Origin: Spinacia oleracea
Lineage: Eukaryota; Streptophyta; Magnoliopsida; Caryophyllales; Amaranthaceae
DNA length: 64,000 nucleotides
Reading direction: 5' to 3'
NCBI RefSeq assembly: GCF_020520425.1
Contig: NC_079492.1
Coordinates: forward strand, 101,963,157-102,027,156
In this document: piece after piece, positions 35,183 to 47,244 of the stretch
Layout: each line of letters opens with the position of its first letter
Position numbering within the stretch: the stretch's first letter is position 1
Position numbers and translations under genes: made by a program
Notes under the pieces: generated by a model
Seen by the model: only the letters and a program-made list of their open reading frames with translations
Told to the model about the DNA's origin: nothing
Databases searched by the model: none

Positions 35183-35758
35183 AGAACAACAATGAATAAA
35201 ATATATTATAGCATATTAAAAATCCTAGGAACTACCTTACAAAATCAATTAAACACTGCCAATTAGCCGCTCACCATTTATTAAATTGCACCGAAAAACA
35301 AAGAGTACGAACACATGTCAACCTCGAATCAAGTACTAAATAAAGTAACACAAACCCCCCAAAAAATTTAAAAAATTACCACAAATTAAAAAATGTGGCA
35401 AGTACTGGACCCAGAGGACGGAGAAGGAGATTACCTGCTTTGAATCATAGGGAAACTAGTTTGCGTTTTGATTCATCATCGTGATTCAATTTGCTGATAG
35501 GAGGAGAGAGAATGACATGAATCCATCTCTCAAACTATTGCACCTTCTTGTTTTAATCTTCAATTTTTACATTTTTAGAGAAGTAGTGAAGAAAATTAAT
35601 TTTGATGTAGTTCTATAGCATTAAAAAAGATGAAAGAAATAGGTATAATTAGATATCTTATGAGTTTGTATTAAGAAGAACTAAGTGATAGAAGGAAGAG
35701 AAGTTAGGAGATGGAGAAGTAGAGGTAACTTAGTTGGTTGGGCCTAGGGTAAATTAAT
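35183..35758. other. Unassigned sequence inside the CACTA-like interval
   Basis: No gene or repeat recognised. GGACCCAGAGGACGGAGAAG near 35,408 gives a short GC-richer patch. Confidence 0.4.
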
Positions 35759-37159
35759 TTAACGGTTTTTTCATGAAATGCCCACGAGGTTTAACGAAAT
35801 GCACCAAATACACCCGCGTGTTTCAAATTACATAATATACCCCTATTTAAACTTATTTGCACCAAATGCCCCTAGACTTAACGGAAGTCTAACACCGTTA
35901 GTCATTAGTTCGAATTAGCCCTTAATTAACTTAATTAATTAATAATTAACTAATTAACTCCATTTTTCATTTTCTTTAATTTTTTTTTTCCTCTTTTCAA
36001 TCACCTATTCCTTCTCTTCTGGTTCGAGAATCTCAACACCATTAGAAACTGAATTTGAAAATCCCTTAAATCCTCATCCATTGACAAATCCTCAAAAAAT
36101 TGAAACCTTGAAAACCCAGATTCAATCTTCAAGAACAAAATCCAAGAAGAAGTCGAAACCAGCCTTAAAGACGCAAGCCAAGATCTCTCACTCTTCAAGT
36201 TCAAATCCAGTGTCGTCGTTGTGCTCGTTCTCTTCATGGTTTTTGGATTGCTCAATTCATAGTTCGATGGTAAAGCCGTGGCTAAAATCCCATTCGTAAC
36301 ACAATTTATGGAAATTGAAGAACAGACTCAAGAACAATAGAAAATGAATTCGAAATTTCTGAATTCTAATCCTATAATCGAAAATCTAAAAACCAAAATA
36401 GAATTACTAGGTTCTCTAATCTCTACTAATCGCTGCTGCTATATCTCATAATTACGATGTTGCTGCTGCTATGTGCGAACAGAATCAAAACAAAAAAAAA
36501 AATCCAGAAAGAAGGCAAGGAAAAACGAAGAAGAAGAAGAAGAAGAAGAAGAAAACTGAAGAACGAAAAACTGAAATTCTAGCTACAAAATTAACTTTTT
36601 CCTCTTCTCTTCTCTAATTCTATGTGCTGATGTCCTATACTTCCACCAACATATAATTCGCATTTCTAGAAATCCAATTGAGACAATTTGGGGAAAAAAA
36701 TGAGAATTTAGATTGAAGATTTTTTGTACGGGAGTTAGATTGAAGCGGAGCTCGGTGGTGGTGTGGGCGGAGGTCGGTGGGGCGGAAGTCGGTGGTCGGT
36801 GGGACGGAAGTCGGTGGTCGATGGTGGTGGAACCAGGAGGGAAGGGGATGGATTGTTGTTGAGCTTGTTGAACCAGAAGAGAAGGAAGGGGGTGAGTGAA
36901 AATAAAGAAAAAAGAGAAAAAAATTAAATTAAAGAAAATGCATAATGGAGTAAATTATTAATTAGGGGTTAATTATTAATCAATTAGGTTGATTAAGGGA
37001 TAATTCAAACTAATGACTAACGGTGTTAGACTTCCGTTAAGTCTAAGGGCATTTGGTTCAAATAAGTTTAAATAGGGGTATATTATGTAATTTGAAACAC
37101 GCGAGTGTATTTGGTGCATTTCGTTAAACCTCAGGGGCATTTCATGAAAAAACCGTTAA
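35759..37159. mobile_element. 1.4-kb element with about 200-bp terminal inverted repeats
   Basis: The left arm (35,759 to about 35,955) starts TTAACGGTTTTTTCATGAAA, and its near-perfect reverse complement ends at 37,159. Within the arms GACTTAACGGAAGTC is itself palindromic. AATTT is present at both edges but a clean target duplication is not resolved. The interior has a (GAA)n stretch (about 36,524-36,552) and a GGTCGGTGG-rich block (36,745-36,835). No transposase. Long arms suggest a Mutator-like non-autonomous element, as inference only. Confidence 0.7.
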
Positions 37160-37585
37160 TTTAAATACTAGAAAAAGACAAATGATAAAGTACATGAACT
37201 AATTGAGAATGGGTAATCGGGTTCTTTGATAAATAAAATGGAGGAGGATCGGGACCGATGATTGTTTTATATTTGTTTACATATACAGAAGACTGTTGGG
37301 TTTGCTAACCATTCTATTTTTAATGTGAGAACATTGTAATTACATAACTGTTGTCTATATTGAGTTTCCGTTTCCCATTTTTGTAGTAGTGATAAAATAA
37401 TAAAAATTAGATTTTTATAAATAATCACCATAATCAATATTCAAGAAAATTGTTCACCAAGTTCATCTAGAAAAAAATTAGAACTCGTATTGTTTGCTAC
37501 TAATTTTGAAAAGAGAATACTACATTTTTGGCGTATAACTTGATGCATTTTAGTACTTCGTATTTACTCTTAATCTTGAAAAGTG
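37160..37585. other. CACTA-like right end and unassigned flank
   Basis: 37,160-37,391 is the remaining right part of the CACTA-like interval. 37,392-37,585 is AT-rich sequence before the Gypsy2 LTR with nothing recognisable. Confidence 0.45.
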
Positions 37586-38920
37586 TGTAGACACCTAATT
37601 CGTGTCTCTCCTAATGGGATAATGACGAAACCATTACCTTTGCTAGGTGGTTGGTACAACTCCGTGCGGAAGTCCCAATTGCTAACATATGTTCCAAAAT
37701 CCGAAATCCAAAGTCCAATTCCCGAGCTTGTTCCCATTCCGGAACTCGGTACAAAATTCAATTTCCAAAAATTAAATTCAAAATCCAAACACAATCTTAC
37801 CCAATGGACCTCTCCATTGGTTTTACAAGGCCGTTTCCAGTCGAAATGCCATTAAGCAATAAAAAATGGGGCGCCGACCCATAAAACCGAGCATGCCGGG
37901 CCCCGTCCCGTAAAACCGAGACCAAAAGACAAAACCCGGATGCGAAAAGGTGTGTTTTTAGTCGCAAAATTCCTTAACCACCAAGCAAAGAAACGCTCCA
38001 AAATTCGTACAAAGTACAAAGCTACAATACAAAAGAAAATGACGACATCATCATCCTTGTTTGGCGGGACATGAGACACGTCACCTGCGCCAGGCGCTGC
38101 CCTTGCGCTGGGCGCTGACGTGGCTTGGCGTTTAGCCGCATAATCTTCTATTTAAACCCCTCATTTTCACCCAAAAGAGGGGCGGAATAATTCAATACAA
38201 CGTCGTAATTCTCGTTTTTACTCTCAAAACCCAAACACAAATTCAATCTTCAAACTTTCAATTTTCCTACAATTTTCTAAAATATAAAGCATTTGGGAGT
38301 GCAAATCGGAAAACTAATCGAATCCCTAATACAAATTACCATGATTCAATCAAAGTTTCTACCTTTCTAATTTCAAGTTTACTAATCGTATGATGTTCTT
38401 GTGTTGATTCATACACACTTGAACTAGGAAATGTCAAAAAAGGAGTAATCTTTGAGGGGATTTCATACTTGAAACCCCCCTCAAATGATCATCCAAACTC
38501 CTTCTAAAAGTTTCAAGTTTCAATGTTTATGCTTTGTTTTCAAAAAACATGATTAGTAAGTTGAAGCTTTCATCCTTGAAAGTATTCCTTACAACAATCA
38601 TCGTCAAATCTTCAAAAAAAACCTCAACTTTATACAAGTTCAAGGATGTTTGGGAAAGTGCAAACCCTTTTCCAAACTAGAACACATGAGCATTTCAATT
38701 TCTATCATCAATATTCAAGTTCTATATTCAATATTCAATATTCAATGATTTTTAAGTGAGATCAACTTCTCCTTAAACTAGAATCAATTTCAAGTCATAG
38801 AGCATATTAAAGGTGAGGCCTTTTAACATGGAAAGGTCTAATCTTTAAGAGTCAAAACTCCTAATTTCAATATTCAAGTTCTATATTTCAGTTCAAGTTT
38901 TATTTCAAATTCTATTATTC

Positions 38921-39184
38921 AAAATCAATGATGCTTCAAGATGAGCAACCTAGCTAAAGTTAAGATTTTCTAGAGAATTGAATCTGTGTCGGGAACACTT
39001 ATTATTAAGAAGTTTCTTGGAGTTCGGATTTCAAATACAATATTACAATTTCAATATCTCAAAATCAATGATGCTTCAAGATGAGCAACTCAGCTAAAGT
39101 TACGCTTTTCTAGAGAATTGAATTCGTGTCGAGCACACTTATTATTAAGAAGTTGCTTGGTGTTCGGATTTCAAATACAAGAGT
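38921..39184 (+). repeat. 140-bp tandem duplication in Gypsy2 LTR
   Basis: AAAATCAATGATGCTTCAAG occurs at 38,921 and again at 39,061, and homology continues through CTTATTATTAAGAAGTT in both copies. Two copies, a few percent diverged. Confidence 0.88.
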
Positions 39185-39312
39185 ACAATTTCAATATCGC
39201 AATTTCAATATCGCACTTTCAATATCGCACTTTCAATATCGCAATTTCAATTCCGCACTTTCAATACCGCAATTTCAGTATCGCAATTCCGCAATTTCAA
39301 TATCGCACTCTT
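39185..39312 (+). repeat. TTTCAATATCGCAA short tandem array in Gypsy2 LTR
   Basis: About nine 14-bp units alternating AATTTCAATATCGC and ACTTTCAATATCGC with CCGC variants. A decayed version is present at 48,598-48,690 in the solo LTR. Confidence 0.9.
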
Positions 39313-39825
39313 TACTCGTCTTTTCAAGGCGATGTGGTTTTGTACGCATTTCGATAATTCCTTTTATTTGTGATGATGCTTTACATGTTTATCGCTTTTA
39401 TCACCTAACATGCTAAATACAACAATATACAAAAGGTTACATCACGCTTAACAAGGTTAATTTTTGGACAAACTGGCCTTGGGCTCCCTTAATTAACTTT
39501 AAAGCAAAGTGACCACGTACAAGTAGCAATTTAAATGTTCTAAAGTGCATGATTCAACCAACTTAATGTCATGATTAGGATTTCACGAAAACGATCCTTG
39601 TCTTGTATTCGTATGTATTTCTAAACCTTGCCAAAATAAGCGGTTCGTTCTCGTACCCGAATCTCACACATTCGGTTTCAAGATTCAATGACTTATCCAA
39701 AAGAGTCAATTTTGGTCCTTCCAAACCGGACCCTTAAAATGTTTTGTGGCGACTCCTTCAAGATTCAAAATTTCAAAAGCCGTAGGGATTGTCCTATAAA
39801 AATACCAAAAAAACCCCATACAATC

Positions 39826-39843
39826 TAGCGACTCCACTAGGGA
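39826..39843 (+). promoter_or_regulatory. Primer binding site of Gypsy2 (mutated tRNA-Arg type)
   Basis: TAGCGACTCCACTAGGGA, three bases after the LTR end, differs at two positions from the Gypsy1 site TGGCGACTCCACTGGGGA. Confidence 0.75.
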
Positions 39844-40699
39844 TTTCTAAACTTCAAATTCGAGTAGACAAGAAACTTATGAGCAATCTGCCACTGCTAC
39901 GCTCAAGTGCTAGATGCCAGCAATAGCGCAAGACGCAGGCCCTGCGTCTGGCGCTGCTGCCTGCTTTCAGCACAGCGGCTGGTTGCCCATTCTGCCCAAA
40001 TATTCGAGTGTGAGTTTAGCTCAGATTTTGAACTTCGAAAGAGCGCTCCTAAACTTCGAGAACGAACGACGATAGGTAAGCTTTTCAAATACAATATTCA
40101 AATACAGTTGTGATTCTAGGCATCTCTGGCATGTTTTCAAAAATACTATTTGTGCAAAACGAATTTCTACCTTGCCCAACATGAATGTGTTCTACATTCG
40201 GGTTAGCCCCGGGGGCAAAGGAGTGGTCACTCTCAATACGGTTCCTGGCCAAAGTGTTTGACCACTTCCAAGCCCACCGAACCTTGACATTTGCTTGATG
40301 TTCCCGACATCTCGCATGGAGGTCGTCTGCCAACAAACACTTCCCCTAGGTGGAGGTGAAACGGTTGTTGCCGGATCCGCCTCTCTGTCAAGGACCCTTT
40401 GCCTCCTAAGCCGACCACTTGCATCATAAAAAACTTATACCGACCTTAGGTTGAGGACTTTGCATGTCGCATTCATATTCATGCTAGTGTGACAACGTGC
40501 TATTTGTGCATTGTGTGGGCGTCTTTGCACACGTGAATGGCTAACCTCGAGTTCTAGCTTTTCCAAAAACATTACCCTCCAACTAGGAAACCTAACCCCT
40601 AGGAGCATCTTTCAAACCTCATGCATCTAAAATCGCCGATTTTGGGTCTTCTAGGAGTGCCACTCCATTTGATTTAAAACCCCTAAACACGCCTCACGC

Positions 40700-41040
40700 A
40701 CAAATGCAAATCCAATCCAACGGCATCGTAATGCCGGATTTCCAAGTCAAATTTCCAAATCGAAGTTTCAAAAATCCAACCCAATGGCGTTATAATGCCG
40801 GATTTCCAAGTCAAATTTCCAAGTCCAAGCTTCAAAAATTCAATCCAACGGCGTTATAATGCCGGATTTGCGAGTCAAAATTCCAAGTCAAGTCCTATGT
40901 ACAAAATCCTAAGTTCAAATGTCCGAATCTATGATGGCATAATGCCGAATTTTCAAATCCTTACTCAAAAACCTTTCAAAAATCGAGTTCCAACTTCAAA
41001 ATCCCTCAAACCTATGGCGGCATAATGCCGGGTTTTCAAG
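40700..41040 (+). repeat. GGCGTTATAATGCCGG repeat array
   Basis: About five diverged units of 60-85 bp carrying GGCGTTATAATGCCGGATTT, TCCAAGTCAAATTTCC and AAAATTCAATCCAAC. The core GGC..TAATGCC is a short palindrome. Confidence 0.85.
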
Positions 41041-41189
41041 TTCAAAAATTACAAATCCTTCAAACTCCAAAATCAAGGTTTCATCTTCTATACAAATTCC
41101 AAGTTCAATCCCCAAAATCAACTCAAGTGCCAAATTCAATATTCAAGCTACAAAGATTCTTATCTACCATTACTCTCAAATAAAAAATT

Positions 41190-41800
41190 CCAAAAACATT
41201 TCCGACGGGTTGAAAATCCCTAGAAATAATACAAAATTCCAAAAACATTCCCAATGGGTTGAAAATCCCTAGAAATAATTCCAAAACCTTTGGGTTGAAA
41301 CTCCCTAGAAATAATACGAATTCGATTTCAAAAATTCCGATGGGTTGAAATTCCCCTAAAATATTCTAAATTCTATCTTGGATTGAAACTCCCTAGAAAT
41401 AATACAAATTCGATTTCCAAAATTTCGATGTGTTGAAATTCACCTAAAATACTCCAAATTATATCTTGGGTTGAAACTCCTAGGAAATAATACAAGTTCG
41501 ATTTCAGAAATTCCGATGGGTTGAAATTCCCCTAAAATATTCCAAATTTTATCTCGGGTTGAAAGTCCCTTGAAATAATACAAATTCAATTTCTAAACTC
41601 TACCGGGTTGAAATTCATTTAAAATACTCCAAGTTCTAATACCGGGTTGATATTCCCTTGAAATACCAAGTCCTAATGCCGGGTTGAAATTCCCTTTAAA
41701 TATTCCAAGTTTTAATGTCGGGTTGAAATTCCCTTTAAATATTCAAAGTTCTACTGTCGGGTCCAAATTCCCTTGAAATATTCCAAGTGCTTATTCAAAA
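41190..41800 (+). repeat. GGGTTGAAATTCCC repeat array
   Basis: A dozen or so units of about 40-65 bp with the core GGGTTGAAATTCCCT, AAATA and TTCCAA/ACAAATTCGATTTC. The unit drifts along the array; further decayed units occur to about 41,940. Confidence 0.85.
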
Positions 41801-41979
41801 GAAGGTAGTCTCCACAAAAGAATGTAGCTCTTTTTCAAATATTTCCAACGGGTTGTAAATCCCGATACAAGTACAAATTCCAATACAAAGTTCCAATAGG
41901 TTGAAGTTCCTCTGAAATATTTCCAATGGGTCACAAATCCTAATACAAGTACAAATATCCAAAATCCTGAGTCTTCTGA

Positions 41980-43490
41980 GTGGCACTTAGAGTCAAGTCT
42001 AGGTCTCATTCATCTGCATGCATATCATGTCATGTGTCGGGAAGTCCAAGTTCTAAAGTCATGTCGTGTCATGTGAAGGAATCAAAGGATCTTGTGGGTT
42101 CGCCGAAAAGGAGAGAGATTGAAGAGAGCTCCGTCAGCCTAGCCGCCCTTATAGCCGGCATCGAACAAGCAGCAAGTCTGTCTTCTACAAATCAAACCTC
42201 AAACCCCTTTCCAGAACCAATTCAAATGGCCACTGCTGATCAGATTACCCAACTCATGGCCGCCATAGCCAACCTCAACACCAATTTGGAAAATGTGAGT
42301 AACCGCTTGGGTGTAGTAGAGCAAAATTCAACCCCGGTCGATCTTACCAAGAAGATTGAGAGCATGCCACAAAGTAACCAACCGGGAGAATTACTTCGAC
42401 ACCATAGTGGAGGATGAACTTAAGGGGAAGGCCAATTTACCTGATAAGTTCTCTACTAATGACATCCCGAAGTTCAAATCAACAGACAACCCTAAGTACC
42501 ATCTCACGAATTTCAGAGCTACCATGGCTATCAAGGGGGTTGACCCTGATTTATACCCCGTAGTGTTTCCTATGTCTTTTGAACCGGTCTGTAAAAAATG
42601 GCACTATCCCTCAAGGATCATCAAACCAGTACTTGGGATGCGGTAGCTCAAGAATTAATGGAGCAATACCAACCAAATATACAACTTCAAACGACTCTTC
42701 GAGAGTTGGAGGTGCTTAGGTAAGGGCACCAAGAGGGCTTCACCAATTACCTCAACCGATGGAGGGAGATGGCCTCCAAAATGGTAACCTGACCATCAGA
42801 GAGAGAGCTAGTCAAGATCTTCATTAAAGGACTCTTACCAAAGTACAACACTCATATGAAATATCTGGGCCTAGAAAGCTTCAAACAGACCTATGATATT
42901 GGGGTCGACATCGAAGATGACCTCATGAAAGCCCCAACTCCTCAAACCGAGAAATGGAAGGGTAAGAAGGCTGAAACAACAACCAAGGTCCACGAGGTCA
43001 ATGCTTTAGAAGCCCCTCAAGGACAAGTTCAAAAGGGAAGCAATTTCAAGTACAACCAACGCAACTTTCAAAATCGGACTCAAAGAGTTTTTACTTACCT
43101 GGGCATGTTTTACTTAGACGCTTTCGACCGGCTGGTGGAAAAACAATTGATCACTCCTATTGGTCCGACAGAGGATCCTCCGGCTGACAATAGGTCCAAA
43201 AGCTGGGACCCGAGCGCCTATTGCAAGTTCCTTCAGGGAAAGGGGCAGGACATCGAGAACTGCTTCAAGCATAACAATCTGATTCAGAACATGGTGGACA
43301 ACAAAACCTTACCTTTGCTCCCGGGAGCCAAGCAATCCCATCAGTCCAAGCCATCTCTAAGGATTACGGAGATGAGGAAGATGACTTCCCATGCAACTTA
43401 ATCTCTACAATGAACAAGCCATCCTTTGAATTGGTGGTCCCAAGTTTCCATCATCTCATCCCACATATTCAAGACTGGGGGGTGCCTAAA
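41980..43490 (+). pseudogene. gag: Gypsy2 gag (Tat/Ogre-type), frameshifted and truncated
   Basis: Gag would form the virus-like particle. Three pieces in two frames: 41,980-42,417 (MATADQITQLMAAIANLN, a helix typical of the Ogre gag start), 42,356-42,646 (NPKYHLTNFRATMAIKGVDP) and 42,856-43,401 (the capsid end with KYLGLESFKQTYDIGVDIED and a zinc-knuckle remnant). In the knuckle, residues normally His are Leu and Gln (CKFLQGKGQDIENC). An in-frame TGA lies near 42,791, and there is a frame change near 42,390 and another between 42,646 and 42,856. The Athila LTR cuts the element at 43,491 and no pol follows. Confidence 0.8.
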
Positions 43491-45140
43491 TGATAGGGCA
43501 ATTTCCGTGTCGTTGAATCGAAAGCCGCCAAATCAAACAAAATTTATATGATCCTAAACCAACGCACTATATGGACTATAGTGGCAAGCTAAGGTATCTT
43601 CCCAAGAGAACAAGTTGGTTTGAGCTTAAACACCAAGCTAGCTTAGAAAGAAAATTGAATTGATTGTGTCACAACTAAGGATTCTAGACTAATTAGGCAA
43701 ACAATTATGGAAAGTGTTAGGGAAATCGGGGATCAACTTGGATTCATTCGGAAAAAGGAATTGCAATGCAAGCATGATAATGTAAAGATATGCAATTAAG
43801 GAAGAAACCAACAATAATGGCTTTGCACCCTCTCAGTTAGCAAGCCTTGCCAACTCTAACTACAATGGTACGCTCTCGCGTCACCTTAGAAATAGGATGG
43901 GAAATTAGATCAACTAGTCACTCAAATTCATTCATAGACTCTCAATTTCTTGACAAATCCACAAAATACTCCAATTATAATGACAATCATAGTATTTGCA
44001 ACTACTAATAAAATCATACATGGAAATCCTAGATTGCAAGTCACTATTTAATCACATCACCAATTCAACAAATCAACTCTACATCCCCAATTACTCCCCA
44101 AGAATCACCGCTAACCCTAACAATTGGAATACTCACTACACATTGAGCTAAGGAGTTAAATTAAGGAATTGAACATAATGATGGTATTGAAAATGAAATT
44201 GGAGATTAAACTAGCAATTGAATTTGAAATGAATAGAATTCAAAGGAAATAGCAATCAAAAAGCAATCACAAAATTCAGAAATTAAAGCAATTAAGAATG
44301 CAAAAGAATAAGTAGAAGAGAATAAGAGGAAGATAAATTACTATTAAGCTTCAACAATTCTGCATTAATCTTCAAATTGAAATCTACAATCAAGAATTCT
44401 TCACTTTCTCTCTCTACAATTGAAACTGAAATTGAAAGCTCTCAAAAATTATCCCTCTAACTAACTCCCAAAAACTAACTTCTCAAATAATAATTCGAAA
44501 AACTATTTATATGTTTCAAAAAGTAGAAATTTAAATGACGAAAAAGAGCCAGCCCGCGTTGTCGTGCGGGCGCACAGACCCCTGTGCTAGCGAAAAGAAA
44601 AGTGTGTGTGGGCGAAAAGAAATTCTGTGCGTCCACACAGAGCAACAATTTAGAGGCTTCGCACCGTGCGAGCGCACGAAATTCTTGCGCGGTCGCACAG
44701 AACAAATTCAGCCATTCCCTTGCCCAATTCTCGTGTGGTCGCACATCATCTGTTGTGTGGGCGCAGGAAGGAGCATGTGCGAGCGCACCGTTATATCTCG
44801 TGCAGACGCGCACATTTGTCATGAACTCTTGGAATTGGCTTCAAATCTGTGTGAGCGCACAGATCTTCCGTGTGGGCGCACAACCTGGAGACTTCAAAAA
44901 TAACTCTTTTTCTTCACCGTGCGCGCGCACAAAGCGCGCACACAGCTGACTTGTGCTCGCGCACAGTCCTGTTTCTTGCACATTCTACCTTGGTTTTCCA
45001 CGTTTTCTCAAGATTTACCTATAAAACATAAAAGTGGAATAAAACATATAAATGGCTTTCAAACTACACAAAAATCACACAAAACATAATAAAAATGGAA
45101 AGAAATCCTAAGCTAAGAGCGACATAAATGCTGCTCATCA
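43491..45140 (-). mobile_element. Athila-type LTR 1 (3' LTR position)
   Basis: 1650 bp; plus reading TGATAGGGC...GCTCATCA. The purine tract TGGGGGAGTT on the minus strand at 45,141-45,150 places it as a 3' LTR. TATA (ATATAAATA, minus) at 44,504-44,513, with a dense array of GTGCGNNCGCAC palindromes upstream in U3. Apart from the first roughly 150 and last 30 bases it is very different from LTR 2 at 50,872, so the two are not a pair from one insertion. Confidence 0.8.
44555..44965. repeat. Array of GTGCGNGCGCAC palindromes in LTR 1
   Basis: About a dozen imperfect palindromes: CGTGCGGGCGCAC, CGTGCGAGCGCACG, TGCGCGGTCGCACA, CGTGTGGTCGCACA, TGTGCGAGCGCACC, TGTGTGAGCGCACA, GTGTGGGCGCAC, GTGCGCGCGCAC and others, separated by 20-40 bases of AT-richer sequence. 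They lie 40-460 bases upstream of the TATA box in element sense. Confidence 0.9.
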
Positions 45141-45152
45141 AACTCCCCCAAG
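45141..45152 (-). promoter_or_regulatory. Polypurine tract of the Athila-type unit
   Basis: Minus strand CTTGGGGGAGTT directly before the LTR start TGATGAGC. Confidence 0.75.
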
Positions 45153-46764
45153 CTAAGCGTTTGCTAGTCTCTAGCAAACTAAGAATAAAATAGGTAAGGA
45201 CGAGCTCATTATTGAGATTCTAGAAATTATGAAAATAAGAACTACAAGAATATACAAGCTAACTCACCATCGTAGGAATCACGGTTGCATTTAAGCACAT
45301 GCAACAAGCTCTTTGAACCCCACAATCGCTCATGAGGGCGAGTGGGATCTCGCAAGGGTTTCCAAAGAGTTCAACCCATAACTCTCAAAAATGAATCAAG
45401 GAAAGACCTAAAAAGGAAAACAAACCAAGAAAAAGCAAAGATAAGAGAAGAAAGGAAAAGAAAAAAAAAACAAAACTACAAAAATTCAAGAACTGGGCTT
45501 TTATTATGGAACGAGCACAAGAGGATGCAAATATTCCTAAATCGATAAACGAATGCACGCTAATCAATGTCCTAGGTCGAGTGAAAGATTCACGTGTAAA
45601 GCATAGAGAACTAAGGAATTGCACTAATCTATCTCCCTTCCACCAACCGTACCACGTCTACTCTCTAGATCCTATTCACCCTCAAAGATAGCTTCACGTG
45701 ACGCCGCGAAGGCGCCGAAAAAGACAAGAATTTCAAGAGAGGAAAGAAAGCTACTCGACATCTCGGCATGACAATCCCGCTCCTTAAACTTGACAATTTC
45801 CTCCTTCCCACTGACAATGACTCAACTCTAAAGGGTCAAGAGGGCTTTTATGTTGTAACGTTTAGGCTAGGGGGTAAGGGCGTGGATAAATTTGGTAATT
45901 GGAGATCAATCCTAAAGTGAAGCACAAAATGAACTCAACTCAAGCAACAAGATCAAAACCAAATCATACCACTTATTGGGGATCCCCCAAGCTTATTCAA
46001 CAAATAAAACCGAACTAAACTTCTTTTTGCACTTTCCTTGTTTCATTTTCTCATTTTTTTGTGTTTCAAGTGAAACTTTTCTCTTTGCCTTGTTTTTCTC
46101 TATTTTTGGCTTTTTCTAAACTTTATGCTTTTCCTTTTGCCTCTTATTCATTATATACAACAAACTTCTCCAATCTTTCCTTTCAAACCAACATCTATCA
46201 TTTCTCACCATTTTGCATATTCAATCAAAACCACAAAGCACAATAACACTAAGCTTCACTATCACTTCTAAGGGTGAAAATAAAACAAAGGCTAACAACT
46301 TGTAATGAGCTAATAAGAAATGAAGGGGCAAGGATCAAGTGGATAGCAAGGGGGCAAATGCAAACAAAATACAAGAGAAAAATAAAAAATGATGTCCTAA
46401 TCTATAAACAGAAAATAGTCATCGAAAGAAATGCCTCTACGTCCCCTAAAGTAGTTCGGTCGCGGTCTCGGGAAGGAAAAAGTCAAATTCAGGATATGGG
46501 AAAGTCAATGCTGAGGATCCATGCCACTCAATATTTGTGTTTGAGAATTGGGCTAGAAAGAACAAGATCCTCACATATGGGTAGCAATTACTATCCTCTC
46601 CGGCTTCAAGTCACTAGAGAGAACGACACCGTCTTACCACAAACCAAGGGTTCAAGACTCATGCTATCCACAGTTCTAACCGACTACCTTTACACCTAAA
46701 TCCTAGACTCGAACCAAGACATTCAAAACCGTGCACACCTCTACAGATTAGGAATAAAAGCATT
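45153..46764 (-). mobile_element. Athila-type internal 3' region, non-coding
   Basis: Between the polypurine tract and the end of the gag remnant. No RT, RNase H or integrase motif was found on either strand, so pol is missing. The short frames (for example 46,274-46,699 plus strand) have no recognised family. Confidence 0.6.
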
Positions 46765-47244
46765 CTAACCTACAAGTTCCAATTTTATTTTGCCCGAATC
46801 AAAGGATTGACCATAGGGAGCTTGGCTTTGATAGCCTTGTCCCCTATAGTTACCCCGATTTTGGTGATCAAACCCACCTCCTTGGTAGGTAGGACCTTGA
46901 TAAGAATTAATAGAGGGACCTCTAGGACCTTGTTGTCTATTGAAATTAGGATTTTGGGGTCCATCATACCTAGACCTTTCATTCAAGGCATTAGCATACT
47001 CAACATCAAAGTCATTCTCACAAGATGGGTCATGTTCAACATAGGACACGTTTTGCAATAAATGACACATATTGGGAGATGATCATGCCCGCCACAAACA
47101 TCACAAAAGGAGGTATTAGGAGGCATAGTATTGTAAGAACTCACCTTTCCCTTCCCTTTGGTTAGAAGGGTGGCCGATGGTGGAGGTATTGTTGATGGAG
47201 ATGCGGTTGAGAGGGAGCATTTTCGAGTTTCTCAAGTCGGGAAG

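Larger units (their letters stand above)
26265..37391. mobile_element. CACTA-like element boundaries enclosing later insertions
   Basis: The left end reads CACTATTACAAAAAAAAGGG. The right end, reverse-complemented, reads CACTACTACAAAAATGGG. ATA stands outside both ends, which fits the 3-bp duplication of CACTA transposons. Just inside the left end are short repeats of the form GAATAGAGAAC / GAATGGTTGAAATAGG, like subterminal repeats. No transposase is present, so it would be non-autonomous. Most of its length is later insertions. The pairing of such distant ends is inference. Confidence 0.5.
37586..39822 (+). mobile_element. Gypsy2 5' LTR (Tat/Ogre-like)
   Basis: Starts TGTAGACACC, as does Gypsy1 in its own sense, and ends CCCCATACA. 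A GC-rich palindromic stretch GCGCCAGGCGC...GCGCTGGGCGC (about 38,088-38,116) lies 20-60 bases before TATTTAAA (38,149-38,156). The LTR carries a 140-bp tandem duplication and a short array near its end. It is followed by a degraded tRNA-Arg type PBS. Similarity to 47,245-49,268 is roughly 80 percent by eye in the first 350 bases. Confidence 0.85.
39844..41979 (+). mobile_element. Gypsy2 5' leader with two tandem arrays
   Basis: Non-coding leader. It holds a GC-rich inverted motif (about 39,908-39,975: GACGCAGGCCCTGCGTCTGG), then repeat arrays at 40,700-41,040 and 41,190-41,800. No long frame. Confidence 0.75.

Noticed and set aside
39126..39416. 96-codon frame with repeated FQYRNFN
   Set aside because: Translation of the 14-bp TTTCAATATCGC array.
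44475..44949. Three frames of 115-122 codons rich in Cys, Arg and Ser
   Set aside because: They run through the palindrome array of the Athila LTR on both strands. Cysteine richness comes from TGTGCG/CGCACA words.
46274..46699. 141-codon plus-strand frame in the Athila 3' region
   Set aside because: No family recognised, on the strand opposite to the element, and a single frame in a 1.6-kb AT-rich stretch. Not enough to call a gene.
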